Notes under the pieces: generated by a model
Seen by the model: the letters and a program-made list of their open reading frames with translations, nothing else
What the model was told of the DNA's origin: nothing
The model's database searches: none
Position numbers and translations under genes: made by a program
Origin: Sisyra terminalis
Lineage: Eukaryota > Arthropoda > Insecta > Neuroptera > Sisyridae
Length of the DNA stretch: 64,000 bases
Reading direction: 5' to 3'
NCBI GenBank assembly: GCA_958496175.1
Contig: OY292279.1
Location: 186,001 to 250,000 of the forward strand
Shown here: positions 38,626-51,229 of the stretch, one piece after another
Layout of the letters: every line of letters starts with the position of its first letter
How positions within the stretch are numbered: position 1 is the first letter of the stretch

Positions 38626-41600
38626 CGCAAATATTACCGCAAAATAACCGCAATGATATCCGCAAAAATAACCGCAAATATCACCGCAAAATAACCGCAA
38701 TGATATCCGCAAAAATAACCGCAAATATCACCGCAAAATAACCGCAGTAATATCCGCAAAATTAACCGCAAATATTACAGCAAAATAACCGCAATGATAT
38801 CCGCAAAAATAACCGCAATAATATCCGCAAAAATAACCGCAAATGTTACCGCAAAATAACCGCAATGATATCCGCAAAATAATCGCAATGATATCCGCAA
38901 AAATAACCGCAAATATCACCGCAAAATAACCGCAATGATATCCGCAAAAATAACCGCAATAATATCCGCAAAAATAACCGCAAATATTACCGCAAAATAA
39001 CCGCAATGATATCCGCAAAAATAACCGCAAATATCTCCGCAAAATAACCGCAATGATATCCGCAAAAATAACCGCAATAATATCCGCAAAAATAACCGCA
39101 ATGATATCCGCCAAATTAACCGCAAATATTACAGCAAAATAACCGCAATAATATCCGCAAAAATAACCGCAAATATTACCGCAAAATAACCGCAATGATA
39201 TCCGCAAAAATAACCGCAATAATATCCGCAAAAATAACCGCAAATGTTACCGCAAAATAACCGCAATGATATCCGCAAAAATGACCGCAATAATATCCGC
39301 AAAAATAACCGCAATAATATCCGCAAAAATAACCGCAATGATATCCGCAAAAATTACCGCAAATATTACCGCAAAATAACCGCAATGATATCCGCAAAAA
39401 TATCCGCAAATATCACCGCAAAATGACCGCAATGATATCCGCAAAAATAACCGCAATGATATCCGCAAAAATAACCGCAATTATATCCGCAAAATTAACC
39501 GCAAATATTACAGCAAAATAACCGCAATGATATCCGCAAAAATAACCGCAATAATATCCGCAAAAATAACCGCAATGATATCCGCAAAAATAACCGCAAA
39601 TATTACCGCAAAATAACCGCAATGATATCCGCAAAAATAACCGCAAATATCACCGCAAAAATAACCGCAATGATATCCGCAAAAATAACCGCAAACATTA
39701 CCGCAAAATACCCGCAATGATATCCGCAAAAATAACCGCAAATATCTCCGCACAATAACCGCAATGATATCCGCAAAAATAACCGCAATAATATCCGCAA
39801 AAATAACCGCAATGATATCCGCAAAAATAACCGCAAATATTGCCGCAAAATAACCGCAATAATTTCCGCAAAAATAACCGCAAATGTTACCGCAAAATAA
39901 CCGCAATGATATCCGCAAAAATAACCGCAATAATATCCGCAAAAATAACCGCAATAATATCCGCAAAAATAACCGCAATGATATCCGCAAAAATAACCGC
40001 AAATATTACCGCAAAATAACCGCAATGATATCCGCAAAAATAACCGCAATGATATCCGCAAAAATAACCGCAATAATATCCGCAAAATTAACCGCAAATA
40101 TTACAGCAAAATAACCGCAATGATATCCGCAAAAATAACCGCAATAATATCCGCAAAAATAACCGCAAATATTACCGCAAAATAACCGCAATGATATCCG
40201 CAAAAATAACCGCAAATATTACAGCAAAATAACCGCAATGATATCCGCAAAAATAACCGCAATAAAATCCGCCAAAATAACCGCAAACATAACCGCAAAA
40301 TAACCGCAATGATATCCGCAAAAATAACCGCAAATATTACCGCAAAATAACCGCAATGATATCCGCAAAAATAACCGCAAATATCACCGCAAAATAACCG
40401 CAATGATATCCGCAAAAATAACCGCAATGATATCTGCAAAAAGAACCGCAATAATATCCGCAAAATTAACCGCAAATATTACAGCAAAATAACCGCAATG
40501 ATATCCGCAAAAATAACCGCAATAATATCCGCAAAAATAACCGCAAATGTTACCGCAAAATAACCGCAATGATATCCGCAAAAATAACCGCAAATATCAC
40601 CGCAAAATAACCGCAATGATATCCGCAATGATATCCGCAAAAATAACCGCAATGATATCCGCAAAAATAACCGCAAATATCTCCGCAAAATAACCGCAAT
40701 GATATCCGCAAAAATAACCGCAATAATATCCGCAAAAATAACCGCAAATATTACCGCAAAATAACCGCAATGATATCCGCAAAAATAACCGCAAATATCA
40801 CCGCAAAATAACCGCAATGATATCCGCAAAAATAACCGCAATAATATCCACAAAAATAACCGCAATGATATCCGCAAAATTAACCGCAAATATTACAGCA
40901 AAATAACCGCAATAATATCCGCAAAAATAACCGCAAATATTACCGCAATATATCCGTAATGATATCCGCAAAAATAACCGCAATAATATCCGCAAAAATA
41001 ACCGCAAATGTTACCGCAAAATAAACGCAATGATATCCGCAAAAATAACCGCAATAATATCCCCAAAAATAACCGCAAATATTACAGCAAAATAACCGCA
41101 ATGATATCCGCAAAAATAACCGCAATAATATCCGCAAAAATAACCGCAATGATATCCGCAAAAATAACCGCAAATATCACCGCAAAATAACCGCAATGAT
41201 ATCCGCAAAAATAACCGCAAATATCACCGCTAAATAACCGCAATAATATCCGCAAAATTAACCGCAAATATTACAGCAAAATAACCGCAATGATATCCGC
41301 AAAAATAACCGCAAATATCACCGCAAAATAACCGCTATGATATCCGCAAAAATAACCGCAATAATATCCGCAAAAATAACCGCCAATATTACCGCAAAAT
41401 AACCGCAATGATATCCGCAAAAATAACCGCAAATATCACCGCAAAATAACCACAATGATATCGGCAAAAATAACCGCAATAATATCCGCAAAAATAACCG
41501 CAATGATATCCGCAAAATTAACCGCAAATATTACAGCAAAATAACCGCATTAATATCCGCAAAAATAACCGCAAATATTACCGCAAAATAACCGCAATGA

Positions 41601-42457
41601 TATCCGCAAAAATAACCGCAATAATATCCGCAAAAATAACCGCAAATGTTACCGCAAAATAACCGCAATGATATCCGCAAAAATAACCGCAATAATATCC
41701 GCAAAAATAACCGCAATAATATCCGCAAAAATAACCGCAATGATATCCGCAAAAATAACGGCAAATATCACCGCAAAATAACCGCAATGATATCCGCAAA
41801 AATAACCGCAATAATATCCGCAAAAATAACCGCAAATATCACCGCAAAATAACCGCAACGATATCCGCAAAAATAACCGCAATAATATCCGCAAAAATAA
41901 CCGCAAATATTACCGCAAAATAACCGCAATGATATCCGCCAAAATAACCGCAAAAATAACCGCAAATGTTACCGCAAAATAACCGCAATGATATCCGCAA
42001 AAATAACCGCAATAATATCCGCAAAAATATCCGCAATAATATCCGCAAAAATAACCGCAATGATATCCGCAAAAATAACCGCAAATATTACCGCAAAAAA
42101 ACCGCAATGATATCCGCAAAAATAACCGCAAATATCACCGCAAAATAACCGCAATGATATCCGCAAAAATAACCGCAATGATATCCGCAAAAATAACCGC
42201 AATAATATCCGCAAAATTAACCGCAAATATTACAGCAAAATAACCGCAATGATATCCGCAAAAATAACCGCAATAATATCCGCAAAAATAACCGCAAATA
42301 TCACCGCAAAATAACCGCAATGATATCCGCAAAAATAACCGCAATAATATCCGCAAAAATAACCGCAAATATTACCGCAAAATAACTGCAATGATATCCG
42401 CAAAAATAACCGCAAATATCACCGCAAAATAACCGCAATGATATGCGCAAAAATAAC
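38626..42457. repeat. Irregular monomer array, centre-right
   Basis: No long tandem period is evident. The recurrent module is one CCGCAAATGTTA B monomer followed by A, A (TAATAT), A (TAATAT), A and a B monomer, seen near 39,241, 39,881 and 41,643. It also holds a 36-bp run of repeated TGATATCCGC half-units near 40,613-40,660, CCGCAATATATCCGTAATG near 40,944, CCCCAAAAATAA near 41,061 and an orphan half-unit near 41,950. No gene is seen. Confidence 0.78.
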
Positions 42458-43760
42458 CGCAATAATATCCGCAAAAATAACCGCAATGATATCCGCCAAA
42501 TTAACCGCAAATATTACAGCAAAATAACCGCAATAATATCCGCAAAAATAACCGCAAATATTACCGCAAAATAACCGCAATGATATCCGCAAAAATAACC
42601 GCAATAATATCCGCAAAATTAACCGCAAATGTTACCGCAAAATAACCGCAATGATATCCGCAAAAATAACCGCAATAATATCCGCAAAAATAACCGCAAT
42701 AATATCCGCAAAAATAACCGCAATGATATCCGCAAAAATAACCGCAAATATTACCGCAAAATAACCGCAAAGATATCCGCAAAAATAACCGCAAATATCA
42801 CCGCAAAATAACCGCAATGATATCCGCAAAAATAACCGCAATGATATCCGCAAAAACAACCGCAATAATATCCGCAAAATTAACCGCAAATATTACAGCA
42901 AAATAACCGCAATGATATCCGCAAAAATAACCGCAAAAATATCCGCAAAAATAACCGCAATGATATCCGCAAAGATAACCGCAAATATTACCGCAAAATA
43001 ACCGCAATGATATCCGCAAAAATAACCGCAAATATGACCGCAAAAATAACCGCAATGATATCCGCAAAAATAACCGCAAACATTACCGCAAAATAACCGC
43101 AATGATATCCGCAAAAATAACCGCAAATATCACCGCAAAATTACCGCAATGATATCCGCAAAAATAACCGCAAATATCACCGCAGAATAACCGCAATGAT
43201 ATCCGCAAAAATAACCGCAATAATATCCGCAAAAATAACCGCAATAATATCCGCAAAAATAACCGCAATGATATCCGCAAAAATAACCGCAAATATTGCC
43301 GCAAAATAACCGCAATAATTTCCGCAAAAATAACCGCAAATGTTACCGCAAAATAACCGCAATGATATCCGCAAAAATAACCGCAATAATATCCGCAAAA
43401 ATAACCGCCATAATATCCGCTAAAATAACCGCAATGATATCCGCAAAAATAACCGCAAATATTACCGCAAAATAACCGCAATGATATCCGCAAAAATAAC
43501 CGCAATGATATCCGCAAAAATAACCGCAATAATTTCCGCAAAATTAACCGCAAATATTACAGCAAAATAACCGCAATGATATCCGCAAAAATAACCGCAA
43601 TAATATCCGCAAAAATAACCGCAAATATTACCGCAAAATAACCGCAATGATATCCGCCAAAATAACCGCAAATATCACCGCAAAATAACCGCAATGATAT
43701 CCGCAAAAATATCCGCAATAATATCCGCAAAAATAACCGCAAATATTACCGCAAAATAAC
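42458..43760. repeat. 1,303-bp HOR, copy 1
   Basis: It is followed by copy 2 at +1,303 bp (match 42,458-43,617 against 43,761-44,920). Shared markers: CAAAGATATCC near 42,770, CAAAAACAACC near 42,854, CAAAAATATCCGC near 42,935, AAAGATAACC near 42,972, AATATGACCGC near 43,032, CCGCAGAATAACC near 43,181 and ATTGCCGC near 43,297. The part before 42,935 also matches 51,2xx-51,922 at +8,987 bp. Confidence 0.87.
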
Positions 43761-43934
43761 TGCAATGATATCCGCAAAAATAACCGCAATAATTTCCGCA
43801 AAATTAACCGCAAATATTACAGCAAAATAACCGCAATGATATCCGCCAAAATAACCGCAAATATCACCGCAAAATAACCGCAATGATATCCGCAAAAATA
43901 TCCGCAATAATATCCGCAAAAATAACCGCAAATG
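43531..43934. repeat. 260/189-bp tandem inside the 1,303-bp seam
   Basis: ATAATTTCCGC recurs 260 bp later (near 43,529 and 43,789), whereas CCGCCAAAATAA and AAATATCCGC recur 189 bp later (43,654 to 43,843; 43,712 to 43,901). The second copy lost 71 bp, or three monomers, in between. It spans the junction of the two 1,303-bp copies. Confidence 0.75.
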
Positions 43935-44920
43935 TTACCGCAAAATAACCGCAATGATATCCGCAAAAATAACCGCAATAATATCCGCAAAAATAACCGC
44001 AATAATATCCGCAAAAATAACCGCAATGATATCCGCAAAAATAACCGCAAATATTACCGCAAAATAACCGCAAAGATATCCGCAAAAATAACCGCAAATA
44101 TCACCGCAAAATAACCGCAATGATATCCGCAAAAATAACCGCAATGATATCCGCAAAAACAACCGCAATAATATCCGCAAAATTAACCGCAAATATTACA
44201 GCAAAATAACCGCAATGATATCCGCAAAAATAACCGCAAAAATATCCGCAAAAATAACCGCAATGATATCCGCAAAGATAACCGCAAATATTACCGCAAA
44301 ATAACCGCAATGATATCCGCAAAAATAACCGCAAATATGACCGCAAAAATAACCGCAATGATATCCGCAAAAATAACCGCAAACATTACCGCAAAATAAC
44401 CGCAATGATATCCGCAAAAATAACCGCAAATATCACCGCAAAATTACCGCAATGATATCCGCAAAAATAACCGCAAATATCACCGCAGAATAACCGCAAT
44501 GATATCCGCAAAAATAACCGCAATAATATCCGCAAAAATAACCGCAATAATATCCGCAAAAATAACCGCAATGATATCCGCAAAAATAACCGCAAATATT
44601 GCCGCAAAATAACCGCAATAATTTCCGCAAAAATAACCGCAAATGTTACCGCAAAATAACCGCAATGATATCCGCAAAAATAACCGCAATAATATCCGCA
44701 AAAATAACCGCCATAATATCCGCTAAAATAACCGCAATGATATCCGCAAAAATAACCGCAAATATTACCGCAAAATAACCGCAATGATATCCGCAAAAAT
44801 AACCGCAATGATATCCGCAAAAATAACCGCAATAATTTCCGCAAAATTAACCGCAAATATTACAGCAAAATAACCGCAATGATATCCGCAAAAATAACCG
44901 CAATGATATCCGCAAAAATA
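43761..44920. repeat. 1,303-bp HOR, copy 2
   Basis: Nearly identical to copy 1 from about 43,920 onward; the left 150 bp differ more. It ends where a run of consecutive A monomers begins near 44,900. Confidence 0.87.
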
Positions 44921-44992
44921 ACCGCAATGATATCCGCAAAAATAACCGCAATGATATCCGCAAAAATAACCGCAAATATCACCGCAAAATAA

Positions 44993-45205
44993 CCGCAATG
45001 ATATCCGCAAAAATAACCGCAATAATATCCGCAAAAATAACCGCAATGATATCCGCAAAAATAACCGCAATGATATCCGCAAAAATAACCGCAAATATCA
45101 CCGCAAAATAACCGCAATGATATCCGCAAAAATAACCGCAAATATCACCGCAAAATAACCACAATAATATCCGCAAAATTAACCGCAAATATTACAGCTT
45201 AATAA
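44993..45205. repeat. 189-bp octamer HOR, enlarged 9-monomer copy (213 bp)
   Basis: The order is A, A (TAATAT), A, A, B, A, B, A with CCACAATAATAT and AAAATTAA, then a B ending CAGCTTAATAA. It has one more A monomer than the standard octamer, which accounts for 213 instead of 189 bp. The CAGCTT ending is shared only with the next copy. Confidence 0.88.
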
Positions 45206-45394
45206 CCGCAATGATATCCGCAAAAATAACCGCAATAATATCCGCAAAAATAACCGCAATGATATCCGCAAAAATAACCGCAAATATCACCGCAAAATAA
45301 CCGCAATGATATCCGCAAAAATAACCGCAAATATCACTGCAAAATAACCACAATAATATCCGCAAAATTAACCGCAAATATTACAGCTTAATAA
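45206..45394. repeat. 189-bp octamer HOR
   Basis: Eight monomers with five of 24 bp and three of 23 bp: A, A (TAATAT), A, B, A, B, A beginning CCACAATAATAT, then a B with TTACAGC. This copy ends CAGCTTAATAA and has CACTGC in its second B. Confidence 0.9.
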
Positions 45395-46391
45395 CCGCAA
45401 TGATATCCGCAAAAATAACCGCAATAATATCCGCAAAAATAACCGCAATAATATCCGCAAAAATAACCGCAATAATATCCGCAAAAATAACCGCAATGAT
45501 ATCCGCAAAAATAACCGCAAATATTGCCGCAAAATAACCGCAATAATTTCCGCAAAAATAACCGCAAATGTTACCGCAAAATAACCGCAATGATATCCGC
45601 AAAAATAACCGCAATAATATCCGCAAAAATAACCGCCATAATATCCGCAAAAATAACCGCAATGATATCCGCAAAAATAACCGCAAATATTACCGCAAAA
45701 TAACCGCAATGATATCCGCAAAAATTACCGCAATGATATCCGCAAAAATAACCGCAACAATATCCGCAAAATTAACCGCAAATATTACAGCAAAATAACC
45801 GCAATGATATCCGCAAAAATAACCGCAATAATATCCGCAAAAATAACCGCAAATATTACCGCAAAATAACCGCAATGATATCCGCAAAAATAACCGCAAA
45901 TATCACCGCAAAATAACCGCAATGATATCCGCAAAAATATCCGCAATAATATCCGCAAAAATAACCGCAATGATATCCGCAAAAATAACCGCAAATATTA
46001 CCGCAAAATATCCGCAATAGTTTCCGCAAAAATAACCGCAAATGTTACCGCAAAATAACCGCCATGATATCCGTAAAAATAACCGCAATGATATCCGCAA
46101 AAATATCCGCATTAATATCCGCAAAATTAACCGCAAATATTACAGCAAAATAACCGCAATAATATCCGCAAAAATAACCGCAATGATATCCGCAAAAATA
46201 ACCGCAATGATATCCGCAAAAATAACCGCAATGATATCCGCAAAAATAACCGCAAATATCACCGCAAAATAACCGCAATGATATCCGCAAAAATAACCGC
46301 AATAATATCCGCAAAAATAACCGCAATGATATCCGCAAAAATAACCGCAATGATATCCGCAAAAATAACCGCAAATATTACAGCAAAATAA
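45395..46391. repeat. Irregular monomer array
   Basis: Contains ATAATTTCC near 45,543, CCGCCATAATATCC near 45,634, CCGCAATAGTTTCC near 46,013 and the string AAATATCCGCATTAATATCC near 46,102, which recurs near 46,600, 52,957 and 59,122. No other content is seen. Confidence 0.78.
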
Positions 46392-46580
46392 CCGCAATGA
46401 TATCCGCAAAAATAACCGCAATAATATCCGCAAAAATAACCGCAATGATATCCGCAAAAATAACCGCAAATATCACCGCAAAATAACCGCAATGATATCC
46501 GCAAAAATAACCGCAAATATCACCGCAAAATAACCACAATAATATCCGCAAAATTAACCGCAAATATTACAGCAAAATAA
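46392..46580. repeat. 189-bp octamer HOR
   Basis: Standard octamer order with CCACAATAATAT at 46,534 and a TTACAGC B monomer at the end. The region around it (to about 47,038) repeats with offsets of 545-569 bp, again differing by one 24-bp monomer. Confidence 0.9.
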
Positions 46581-46960
46581 CCGCAATGATATCCGCAAAA
46601 ATATCCGCATTAATATCCGCAAAATTAACCGCAAATATTACCGCAAAATAACCGCATTGATATCCGCTAAAATAACCGCAAATATCACCGCAAAATAACC
46701 GCAATGATATCCGCAAAAATAACCGCAATAATATCCGCAAAAATAACCGCAATGATATCCGCAAAAATAACCGCAATGATATCCGCAAAAATAACCGCAA
46801 TGATATCCGCAAAAATAACCGCAAATATCACCGCAAAATAACCGCAATGATATCCGCAAAAATAACCGCAATAATATCCGCAAAAATAACCGCAATGATA
46901 TCCGCAAAAATAACCGCAATGATATCCGCAAAAATAACCGCAAATATTACAGCAAAATAA
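46581..46960. repeat. Monomer array between octamers
   Basis: Opens with AAATATCCGCATTAATATCC, then a run containing three successive TGATATCC A monomers (46,752-46,823). It repeats 46,083-46,391 approximately, with small whole-monomer gains and losses. Confidence 0.78.
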
Positions 46961-47149
46961 CCGCAATGATATCCGCAAAAATAACCGCAATAATATCCGC
47001 AAAAATAACCGCAATGATATCCGCAAAAATAACCGCAAATATCACCGCAAAATAACCGCAATGATATCCGCAAAAATAACCGCAAATATCACCGCAAAAT
47101 AACCACAATAATATCCGCAAAATTAACCGCAAATATTACAGCAAAATAA
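46961..47149. repeat. 189-bp octamer HOR, first of an adjacent pair
   Basis: Standard octamer, followed without gap by another copy. CCACAATAATAT is at 47,103. Confidence 0.92.
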
Positions 47150-47338
47150 CCGCAATGATATCCGCAAAAATAACCGCAATAATATCCGCAAAAATAACCG
47201 CAATGATATCCGCAAAAATAACCGCAAATATCACCGCAAAATAACCGCAATGATATCCGCAAAAATAACCGCAAATATCACCGCAAAATAACCACAATAA
47301 TATCCGCAAAATTAACCGCAAATATTACAGCAAAATAA
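47150..47338. repeat. 189-bp octamer HOR, second of an adjacent pair
   Basis: Head-to-tail with the previous copy; monomer order and CCACAATAATAT (47,292) are identical. This is the cleanest tandem of the octamer in the window. Confidence 0.92.
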
Positions 47339-47623
47339 CCGCAATGATATCCGCAAAAATAACCGCAATAATATCCGCAAAAATAACCGCAAATGTTACC
47401 GCTAAATAACCGCAATGATATCCGTAAAAATAACCGCAATAATATCCGCAAAAATAACCGCAAATATTACAGCAAAATAACCGCAATGATATCCGCAAAA
47501 ATAACCGCAATAATATCCGCAAAAATAACCGCAATGATATCCGCAAAAATAACCGCAATGATATCCGCAAAAATAACCGCAATGATATCCGCAAAAATAA
47601 CCGCAAATATTACAGCAAAATAA
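47339..47623. repeat. Monomer array between octamers
   Basis: Contains a CCGCTAAATAACC unit near 47,399 and ATATCCGTAAAAATAA near 47,419 (pair repeated near 49,129-49,150), then five successive A monomers from 47,481. Confidence 0.78.
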
Positions 47624-47812
47624 CCGCAATGATATCCGCAAAAATAACCGCAATAATATCCGCAAAAATAACCGCAATGATATCCGCAAAAATAACCGCA
47701 AATATCACCGCAAAATAACCGCAATGATATCCGCAAAAATAACCGAAAATATCACCGCAAAATAACCACAATAATATCCGCAAAATTAACCGCAAATATT
47801 ACCGCAAAATAA
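47624..47812. repeat. 189-bp octamer HOR, variant end
   Basis: Standard order, but the second B begins CCGAAAATATCA and the last B keeps CCGC rather than CAGC. Confidence 0.88.
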
Positions 47813-48714
47813 CCGCAATGATATCCGCAAAAATAACCGCAAATATCACCGCAAAATAACCGCAATGATATCCGCAAAAATAACCGCAAATATCACCGCT
47901 AAATAACCGCAATAATTTCCGCAAAATTAACCGCAATTATTACAGCAAAATAACCGCAATGATATCCGCAAAAATAACCGCAATAATATCCGCAAAAATA
48001 ACCGCAAATGTTACCGCAAAATAACCGCAATGATATCCGCAAAAATAACCGCTATAATATCCGCAAAAATAACAGCAAATATTACAGCAAAATAACCGCA
48101 ATGATATCCGCAAAAATAACCGCAAATATCACCGCAAAATAACCGCAATGATATCCGCAAAAATAACCGCAATAATATCCGCAAAAATAACCGCGAATAT
48201 TACCGCAAAATAACCGCAATGATATCCGCAAAAATAACCGCAAATATCACCGCAAAATAAACGCAATGATATCCGCAAAAATAACCGCAATAATATCCGC
48301 AAAAATAACCGCAATGATATCCGCAAAATTAACCGCAAATATTACAGCAAAATAACCGCATTAATATCCGCAAAAATAACCGCAAATATTACCGCAAAAT
48401 AACCGCAATGATATCCGCAAAAATAACCGCAATAATATCCGCAAAAATAACCGCAAATATTACCGCAAAATATCCGCAATGATATCCGCAAAAATAACCG
48501 CAATAATATCCGCAAATATAACCGCAATAATATCCGCAAAAATAACCGCAATGATATCCGCAAAAATAACCGCAAATATCACCGCAAAATAACGGCAATG
48601 ATATCCGCAAAAATAACCGCAATAATATCCGCAAAAATAACCGCAATGATATCCGCCAAATTAACCGCAAATATTACAGCAAATTAACCGCAATAATATC
48701 CGCAAAAATAACCG
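47755..48714. repeat. 1,491-bp offset segment, copy 1 (48-kb family)
   Basis: It matches 49,246-50,205 at +1,491 bp. Markers: CACCGCTAAATAA (T at 47,900 and 49,391), CCGCAATTATTACAGC (near 47,932 and 49,423), CCGCATTAATATCC near 48,357, AAAATATCCGC near 48,470, CGCAAATATAACC near 48,512, AACGGCAATG near 48,592 and CCGCCAAATTAACC near 48,653. Confidence 0.85.
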
Positions 48715-48901
48715 CAATAATATCCGCAAAAATAACCGCAATGATATCCGCAAAAATAACCGCAAATATTACCGCAAAATAACCGCAATGATATCCGCAA
48801 AAATAACCGCAATAATATCCGCAAAAATAACCGCAATGATATCCGCAAAAATAACCGCAATGATATCCGCAAAAATAACCGCAAATATTACAGCAAAATA
48901 A

Positions 48902-49090
48902 CCGCAATGATATCCGCAAAAATAACCGCAATAATATCCGCAAAAATAACCGCAATGATATCCGCAAAAATAACCGCAAATATCACCGCAAAATAACCGC
49001 AATGATATCCGCAAAAATAACCGCAAATATCACCGCAAAATAACCACAATAATATCCGCAAAATTAACCGCAAATATTACAGCAAAATAA
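48902..49090. repeat. 189-bp octamer HOR, distal copy
   Basis: Standard octamer with CCACAATAATAT at 49,044, separated from the others by about 1.1 kb of other monomers. Confidence 0.9.
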
Positions 49091-49245
49091 CCGCAATGAT
49101 ATCCGCAAAAATAACCGCAAATGTTACCGCTAAATAACCGCAATGATATCCGTAAAAATAACCGCAATAATATCCGCAAAAATAACCGCAAATATTACAG
49201 CAAAATAACCGCAATGATATCCGCAAAAATAACCGCAATAATATC

Positions 49246-50205
49246 CGCAAAAATAACCGCAATGATATCCGCAAAAATAACCGCAAATATTACCGCAAAA
49301 TAACCGCAATGATATCCGCAAAAATAACCGCAAATATCACCGCAAAATAACCGCAATGATATCCGCAAAAATAACCGCAAATATCACCGCTAAATAACCG
49401 CAATAATATCCGCAAAATTAACCGCAATTATTACAGCAAAATAACCGCAATGATATCCGCAAAAATAACCGCAATAATATCCGCAAAAATAACCGCAAAT
49501 GTTACCGCAAAATAACCGCAATGATATCCGCAAAAATAACCGCAATAATATCCGCAAAAATAACCGCAAATATTACAGCAAAATAACCGCAATGATATCC
49601 GCAAAAATAACCGCAAATATCACCGCAAAATAACCGCAATGATATCCGCAAAAATAACCGCAATAATATCCGCAAAAATAACCGCAAATATTACCGCAAA
49701 ATAACCGCAATGATATCCGCAAAAATAACCGCAAATATCACCGCAAAATAACCGCAATGATATCCGCAAAAATAACCGCAATAATATCCGCTAAAATAAC
49801 CGCAATGATATCCGCAAAATTAACCGCAAATATTACAGCAAAATAACCGCATTAATATCCGCAAAAATAACCGCAAATATTACCGCAAAATAACCGCAAT
49901 GATATCCGCAAAAATAACCGCAATAATATCCGCAAAAATAACCGCAAATGTTACCGCAAAATATCCGCAATGATATCCGCAAAAATAACCGCAATAATAT
50001 CCGCAAATATAACCGCAATAATATCCGCAAAAATAACCGCAATGATATCCGCAAAAATAACCGCAAATATCACCGCCAAATAACGGCAATGATATCCGCA
50101 AAAATAACCGCAATAATATCCGCAAAAATAACCGCAATGATATCCGCCAAATTAACCGCAAATATTACAGCAAAATTACCGCAATAATATCCGCAAAAAT
50201 AACCG
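49246..50205. repeat. 1,491-bp offset segment, copy 2 (48-kb family)
   Basis: Partner of 47,755-48,714. Part of it (about 49,234-50,110) matches again at +1,064 bp. Confidence 0.85.
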
Positions 50206-50297
50206 CAAATATTACCGCAAAATATCCGCAATGATATCCGCAAAAATAACCAAAATAATATCCGCAAAAATAACCGCAAATGTTACCGCAAAATAAA
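50206..50297. repeat. Short spacer of variant monomers
   Basis: Includes AACCAAAATAATATCC near 50,249 and AAATAAACGC near 50,291; satellite only. Confidence 0.7.
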
Positions 50298-51174
50298 CGC
50301 AATGATATCCGCAAAAATAACCGCAATGATATCCGCAAAAATAACCGCAAATATTACCGCAAAATAACCGCAATGATATCCGCAAAAATACCCGCAAATA
50401 TCACCGCAATATAACCGCAATGATATCCGCAAAAATAACCGCAAATATCACCGCTAAATAACCGCAATAATATCCGCAAAATTAACCGCTAATATTACAG
50501 CAAAATAACCGCAATGATATCCGCAAAAATAACCGCAATAATATCCGCAAAAATAACCGCAAATGTTACCGCAAAATAACCGCAATGATATCCGCAAAAA
50601 TAACCGCAATAATATCCGCAAAAATAACCGCAAATATTACAGCAAAATAACCGCAATGATATCCGCAAAAATAACCGCAAATATCACCGCAAAATAACCG
50701 CAATGATATCCGCAAAAATAACCGCAATAATATCCGCAAAAATAACCGCAAATATTACCGCAAAATAACCGCAATGATATCCGCAAAAATAACCGCAAAT
50801 ATCACCGCAAAATAAACACAATGATATCCGCAAAAATAACCGCAATAATATCCGCAAAAATAACCGCAATGATATCCGCAAAATTAACCGCAAATATTAC
50901 AGCAAAATAACATCATTAATATCCGCAAAAATAACCGCAAATATTACCGCAAAATAACCGCAATGATATCCGCAAAAATAACCGCAATAATATCCGCAAA
51001 AATAACCGCAAATGTTACCGCAAAATAACCGCAATGATATCCGCAAAAATAACCGCAATAATATCCGCAAAAATAACCGCAATAATATCCGCAAAAATAA
51101 CCGCAATGATATCCGCAAAAATAACCGCAAATATCACCGCAAAATAACCGCAATGATATCCGCAAAAATAACCG
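50298..51174. repeat. 1,064-bp offset copy of 49,234-50,110
   Basis: CCGCTAAATAACC at 50,452 corresponds to 49,388. It carries private AATACCCGC near 50,388, CACAATGATATCC near 50,818 and CATCATTAATATCC at 50,911, a two-base disruption of the usual CCGC. Confidence 0.82.
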
Positions 51175-51229
51175 CAAATATCACCGCAATAATATCCGCA
51201 AAATTAACCGCAAATATTACAGCAAAATA

